From DASZHJ01 sp035581425 (GTDB lineage Bacteria; Pseudomonadota; Alphaproteobacteria; ATCC43930; CGMCC-115725): 64,000 nt of DNA. This document shows positions 60,270 through 64,000 of this stretch, in pieces. The notes under the pieces were generated by a model. The model was not told the origin of the DNA, ran no database searches, and was given only the letters and a program-made list of their open reading frames with translations. The stretch is taken from positions 1-64,000 of the forward strand of contig DATJVP010000025.1 of NCBI GenBank assembly GCA_035581425.1, in the 5' to 3' direction. Every line of letters begins with the position of its first letter. Position 1 is the stretch's first letter. The translations under genes and the position numbers were made by a program.

Positions 60270-61574
60270 ATGCGGCAGGATCGTTTCGGATTGTCCGTGA
60301 CGACTGCGGCGACCGAGGCGCTCGACGCCTATGTCGCCGGCATCGACATGCTGCTCTCGGCCAATGCCGGAGCCGAAGGGCTGCTAACGCGTGCAGTCGA
60401 GCTCGATCCGAGCTTCGGCCTAGCTTGGATCGCGCTCGCTCGTGCGGCGCAGCTTGCGGGGCGGTTCGATGAGGCCAAGGCAGCCGCCGCACGCGCCCGC
60501 GATTGCGCGCCCAGCCTCAGCGAGCGCGAGCAGCGTCACATCGAGGCGATCGCGCTCGCCGTCAACGGCGAGGCGGCACGCGCCCAGGAGACGATCCTCA
60601 CGCAGCTCCGCGATCATCCCCGCGATGCGCTGCCGCTCTCGCTGCTGCTGGGGGTCTACGGCATACTTTCCTTCAGCGGTCGCCCCGATCATCACGAAGC
60701 GCAACGTGCGCTCCTCGAGATGCTCGCGCCGCACTGGAATGGCGACTGGTGGTTCCTCGGCTATCTCGGCTGGTCCCATGCAGAGACCGGCAATCCCCAG
60801 AGCGGTGCTGCGCTTCTCGAGCGCGCGCTTTCCGCCAATCCCAGAAACGCCCATGGCGCGCACTCGCGCGTCCACGCCCATGTCGAGCTCGGCGAGAGCG
60901 AGGCCGGGGCGGCATTTCTGCGAGCGTGGCTCCCGGCCTATGACCGCCGAAGCCAGCTCCATCCCCATCTCAACTGGCACCTCGCCCTCTTCGAGCTCGA
61001 ACTCGGCGCACCCGAGCGCGCCTTCGAGCGCTATGGCGCGGCGATCCGCCCCGCCGCCGCGAGCTCTGCGCCCATGCCGACTCTCGCGGATGCCGCGTCC
61101 TTCCTTTGGCGCTGCAACGTCTATGGCGTGGGGCCGCGCCCATTACCATGGGCGGAGGTCGCAGCGTTGGCCGAGCGCGCCTTTCCGAAGACCGGACTCA
61201 CCTTCGCAGATCTCCACGCCGCGATGGCCGCCGCCGCGACGGATGCGGCTGCGCTGGAGCGCCGCATCGCGGAGCTCCAGCGTCGCTCGGAGGATGGCAC
61301 ACTGCCGCAGGGCGAGGTGGTGCCGCGCCTCTGTCGTGGCCTCGGCTCCTATGGCCGCGGCGACTACGACGAAGCCGCGACGCAGCTCGATCGGGCCATG
61401 CCCGATCTCACTCGCATTGCCGGCAGCCACGCCCAGCGCGAGGTCTTCGAGGATACGCTCATTGCGGCTTGCATGCAGAGCGGGAGACACGCGCGCGCCC
61501 GCTCGCTTCTCTCGGCGCGGCTCGAGCGTCGCCCCAGCGCGCGCGACCAGGCCTGGCTAGCCCAGACCTCTTAG
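60270..61574 (+). CDS. TTC38-like tetratricopeptide-repeat protein
   Basis: A 434-residue helical-repeat protein with TPR-like units throughout (for example FGLAWIALARAAQLAGRFDEA and SGAALLERALSANPRNAHGAHSRVH). The starting sequence RFGLSVTTAATEALDAYVAG is characteristic of the bacterial TTC38 group. It is probably a soluble scaffold; the partner is unknown. The ATG at 60270 has GAGGAA about 5 nt upstream. Its stop overlaps the convergent regulator gene by four bases. Confidence 0.8.
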   Translation: MRQDRFGLSVTTAATEALDAYVAGIDMLLSANAGAEGLLTRAVELDPSFGLAWIALARAAQLAGRFDEAKAAAARARDCAPSLSEREQRHIEAIALAVNGEAARAQETILTQLRDHPRDALPLSLLLGVYGILSFSGRPDHHEAQRALLEMLAPHWNGDWWFLGYLGWSHAETGNPQSGAALLERALSANPRNAHGAHSRVHAHVELGESEAGAAFLRAWLPAYDRRSQLHPHLNWHLALFELELGAPERAFERYGAAIRPAAASSAPMPTLADAASFLWRCNVYGVGPRPLPWAEVAALAERAFPKTGLTFADLHAAMAAAATDAAALERRIAELQRRSEDGTLPQGEVVPRLCRGLGSYGRGDYDEAATQLDRAMPDLTRIAGSHAQREVFEDTLIAACMQSGRHARARSLLSARLERRPSARDQAWLAQTS

Positions 61575-62569
61575 CTTGCGGAGGCTTTCCGCGCCTGCGG
61601 AAGACGCACGCCCGGCGCCGGTCGTTCCACCAGGACGTCGCGGCGGAAGCGGAATTTCTCGGCGGGACGGCCGCCGGTGCCGCGTTCGAGCACGCCCAGC
61701 GGCTCGACGAGCCCGCCCTGCTCCACGAGGCGGCGAAAGTTCTGCTTGTGCAGCGCCACGCCAGCCAGCGCCTCCACCGCCTGCTGAAGCTGCAGCAGCG
61801 TGAAGGTCGGCGGCATCAGCTCGAACACGACGGGGCGGTATTTGAGCTTGCCGCGCAGACGGCTCATCGCGGTCGCGAGAATGCGACGGTGATCGAAGGC
61901 CATCGGCTGTCCCAGCCTGAGTATTTCGGGGTCGACCCGGGCACCGCGGTCCCGTGCCGCCTCCGCGACGAGACCCGCCTCGTAGAGCAGCTCGTACCGA
62001 TCGAGCACGCGTTCCTCATCCCAGGGCGCGGGCGCCATGCCGAAGGCCAAGCGAACGCGCTCGTCGCGCCGGCGCCGCTCCTCTGCGGTGCCCCCGGACT
62101 TGATCCAAGCTGCAAGTCGCGGCTGCATCGTCTTCGCAACGATTGAGGGCCTGCCCTTCCGTCCGTCCTCCCAGGGAAAATACCGGTACCAATACTGCCA
62201 CTGCGCACCGCCCTCACCCGCGGGCTTTGCCTCGCGCACGAGCGCGAGATAGCCGATCGAGACCGTGCGCGCAGCGCTCTCGCTGACGCGGGCCTCGCGG
62301 TCGCGGTCGGCGAAGGTGTAGAGCTGCTCCACATAGCCGAGGCTCAGCTTTGTCTGCTCGCCGACCCAGGCGCGCAAGCCGAGGTCGAGGGTGCGGTGAC
62401 CGACGGGGTCGAAAGGCCCGAAGGGCAATGTCTCAGATGCGTCCCCGGGCTCTCCGGGCGAATGGCTCACCCGACGCACGGTCAGCACGCGCGGCTCTCC
62501 GGCAGTGACGGCGATGACGACCGCTGTCAAGCCGATGACGATCTCCGAAGCGGAGGCGCGGCGCCGCAT
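61571..62569 (-). CDS. NrtR/NadQ-like Nudix-type NAD regulator
   Basis: A 332-residue protein with an N-terminal Nudix-like domain (the catalytic Nudix box is not intact) and a C-terminal winged helix (LLQLQQAVEALAGVALHKQNFRRLVE, GGRPAEKFRF) as in NrtR-type regulators. NrtR and the alphaproteobacterial NadQ are known or predicted to repress NAD synthesis genes. nadA and nadC lie 2.3 kb away with two palindromes upstream, so these are the probable targets. AGGGAG lies about 6 nt upstream of the ATG. It is 7 nt downstream of the FMN dehydrogenase gene. Confidence 0.78.
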   Translation of the reverse strand: MRRRASASEIVIGLTAVVIAVTAGEPRVLTVRRVSHSPGEPGDASETLPFGPFDPVGHRTLDLGLRAWVGEQTKLSLGYVEQLYTFADRDREARVSESAARTVSIGYLALVREAKPAGEGGAQWQYWYRYFPWEDGRKGRPSIVAKTMQPRLAAWIKSGGTAEERRRRDERVRLAFGMAPAPWDEERVLDRYELLYEAGLVAEAARDRGARVDPEILRLGQPMAFDHRRILATAMSRLRGKLKYRPVVFELMPPTFTLLQLQQAVEALAGVALHKQNFRRLVEQGGLVEPLGVLERGTGGRPAEKFRFRRDVLVERPAPGVRLPQARKASAS

Positions 62570-62576
62570 TCGCTCC

Positions 62577-63662
62577 CTAGTAACCCTCCTCGATCAAGGG
62601 GAAGGCGCTCAGAACATGCGGCGTACGAACGGGCTCGGCCTTGTGTAGATACGATTTGTCCAGCTTCGAAAAGCTATCGACGCCGAGAAGCCCGAGCACC
62701 GACCTGATTTCCATCTCCATCAGCTCGAGCACGCGCAGCACGCCGGCATGGCCAGCGGCGGCGAGCCCATAGAGATAAAGCCGTCCCACGCAGACGAGAT
62801 CGGCGCCGAGCGCGATCGCCTTCACGACATCGGTTCCGCGGCAGAAGGCGCCATCGACGTAGACCTTTGCGCGGCCTGCCACGGCCTCGACAATCTCCGG
62901 CAGGACATCGAGGCTGCCACGACCATGATCGAGCTGACGACCCCCGTGATTGGAAGCGTAGACCGCCGCAACGCCGTGCTCGCAAGCGAGTGCCGCGTCC
63001 TCGGCCGTCGCGATGCCCTTGAGGATCAGCGGAATGTCCCACTTGTCCTTGAAGCGTTTGACGTGATCCCAGTTGAGACCGGCCTGGAAATCGAACCCCG
63101 TGGCCCTCGCGCGCCAGGGCTTCACGAAGCGGCTCGCGATGTCCCGCTCGCGGCGGCTATAGATCGCGGTATCGACGGTGATGCAGAAGGCGCGGTAGCC
63201 ACCGTCGATTGCGCGCCGGACGTGATCGTCGACGAAGTCGTCGCCGCCGCGGACATAGAGCTGGAAGATCCGGCACGCGCTCGGCGCCGCCGTCGCCGTT
63301 GCCTCGAGCCCAGGCTGCGTGACGGAGCTCAGGAACATCGGCACGCCGAACTCTCCTGCCGCCGCCGCGACCGTGGCGCCGCCGCCGGGATCGAAGGATT
63401 CGACCGATCCCACGGGCGCAAGCGCGACGGGTATCCGGATGCGCTCGCGAAGGAATTGTCCCGAGCAATCGATCTTCGAGACGTTGCGAAGGACCCGCGG
63501 CCGGAATGCCAGGGAGTCGAGCGCCAGCCGGTTGCGCCGCACCGTCGTCTCCGTCTCGGTGCCACCGGTGAGATAATCCCAGATGTTCTTCGAGAGCTTT
63601 TCCCGCGCGGCCTTGACCAGTTCGTGAAGGGTGAGGAACTCCCCACTCGTTTCGCTTAGCAT
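62577..63662 (-). CDS. FMN-dependent alpha-hydroxy-acid dehydrogenase (LldD family)
   Basis: A 361-residue TIM-barrel flavoprotein that oxidises 2-hydroxy acids such as L-lactate. Visible motifs are YLTGGTETETTVRRNR near the N-terminus, ALAPVGSVESF, LILKGIATAEDA with the FMN-phosphate Lys, and the catalytic SNHGGRQLDHGRGSLD with its His and Arg. The substrate is not resolved (lactate, glycolate or mandelate). It is the first gene of a two-gene unit with the NadQ-like regulator. Confidence 0.88.
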   Translation of the reverse strand: MLSETSGEFLTLHELVKAAREKLSKNIWDYLTGGTETETTVRRNRLALDSLAFRPRVLRNVSKIDCSGQFLRERIRIPVALAPVGSVESFDPGGGATVAAAAGEFGVPMFLSSVTQPGLEATATAAPSACRIFQLYVRGGDDFVDDHVRRAIDGGYRAFCITVDTAIYSRRERDIASRFVKPWRARATGFDFQAGLNWDHVKRFKDKWDIPLILKGIATAEDAALACEHGVAAVYASNHGGRQLDHGRGSLDVLPEIVEAVAGRAKVYVDGAFCRGTDVVKAIALGADLVCVGRLYLYGLAAAGHAGVLRVLELMEMEIRSVLGLLGVDSFSKLDKSYLHKAEPVRTPHVLSAFPLIEEGY

Positions 63663-63810
63663 GACCGGGCCCGTGATTGCCGTTGCCTCCGGGCAACCCT
63701 AGAGCCCGAGCCCCGTGGCGGCAACCGGATTGGCTTGGATTGTCGCTAACCGAAGCTCCTTGTTAACGCGGCGCCCTCTAAGCCATGCGGATTGCGCAGG
63801 GAGCGTCCGT

Positions 63811-64000
63811 GTGAGGCGTCTTTACTGGTTGCTGCTCATCGTCGCGGTTCTCATGGGCACGCCCGTTGCCGCGCTGATCCTCAATAGCAGCATGGGCGCC
63901 TGGGATGCGACCGCCGTCGAGCATGACGGCAGCATCACCTACATGCGCTTCGACCCGAACATGCCGCCGCCGCAGTTCGTGCCGATCTATCCGGGCTCGC
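63811..64000 (+). CDS. partial gene for a membrane-anchored or secreted protein, function unknown
   Basis: A GTG at 63811 with AGGGAG about 8 nt upstream opens a frame that runs off the window (63 codons). The N-terminus (RRLYWLLLIVAVLMG, then PVAALIL) is one hydrophobic segment, either a signal anchor or a signal peptide, followed by a polar part with SITYMRFDPNMPPPQ. I do not recognise the family. The 148 bp before it hold no other feature I can support. Confidence 0.6.
   Translation, partial: MRRLYWLLLIVAVLMGTPVAALILNSSMGAWDATAVEHDGSITYMRFDPNMPPPQFVPIYPGS

Overview
The window reads as a high-GC alphaproteobacterial chromosome. The strongest evidence is the dusB-ntrB-ntrC-ntrY-ntrX block leading into hfq-hflX, the fused ispDF gene, and the mltB-rlpA-dac-tmk-holB-metG-tatD housekeeping block. 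The layout fits a Rhodospirillales-like or related soil/rhizosphere lineage; the exact order is an inference. I see no rRNA, tRNA, CRISPR array, transposase or phage gene.

Region A (1-10.8 kb) is an oxygen-response module. It has a periplasmic cytochrome c, a stand-alone receiver, a FixK/FNR-like regulator, an OmpR-type response regulator and a hybrid histidine kinase whose third PAS domain carries the FixL heme-site residues. Next come a GNAT-like protein, an LdtD-like L,D-transpeptidase with a MepK-like endopeptidase, and an MgtA-type P-type ATPase. Four FNR/FixK-type boxes (consensus TTGAT-N4-ATCAA) lie in front of these genes. Two of them sit exactly 32 bp (centre to centre) from a good -10 element, the geometry of a class II activated promoter.

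Region B (10.9-22 kb) holds a B12-type radical SAM protein, a DUF2237 protein and a phosphonate catabolic cluster. The cluster is a divergent LysR regulator and phnW-phnA-phnY-pbfA-like-EamA permease-phosphonate monoester hydrolase. It appears to encode a route from phosphonate esters, through 2-aminoethylphosphonate or its hydroxylated form, to phosphonoacetaldehyde, phosphonoacetate, acetate and phosphate.

Region C (21.9-28.2 kb) is a minus-strand operon of glutamine synthetase-like, aldehyde dehydrogenase, iron alcohol dehydrogenase and ACC deaminase (acdS). Upstream is a Crp-family regulator. Two perfect TGTGA-N6-TCACA palindromes lie between this regulator and a small membrane ORF.

Region D (28.2-43.4 kb) is mostly housekeeping: cell-wall enzymes (mltB, rlpA, dac), tmk (apparently starting at CTG), holB, metG, a Sel1 protein, tatD, an MBL hydrolase, GFA and cytochrome b561 proteins, mazG, a beta-hydroxyacid dehydrogenase, a PEP-mutase-family enzyme, an inositol-phosphatase-family enzyme, hflX and hfq.

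Region E (43.5-54.5 kb) is the nitrogen-regulation block (dusB-ntrBC-ntrYX), followed by a D-amino-acid aminotransferase and a HAD phosphatase before hfq. Upstream are a CcsA-like membrane protein and a LivJ-like binding protein divergent from a CGNR/ABATE regulator.

Region F (54.5-64 kb) has ispDF, pgpA, a CinA C-terminal-domain gene, nadC and nadA. Two related palindromes lie upstream of nadA. A DUF2272 lipoprotein, a TTC38-like TPR protein, a NrtR/NadQ-like Nudix regulator and an FMN alpha-hydroxyacid dehydrogenase follow. A partial gene runs off the right edge.
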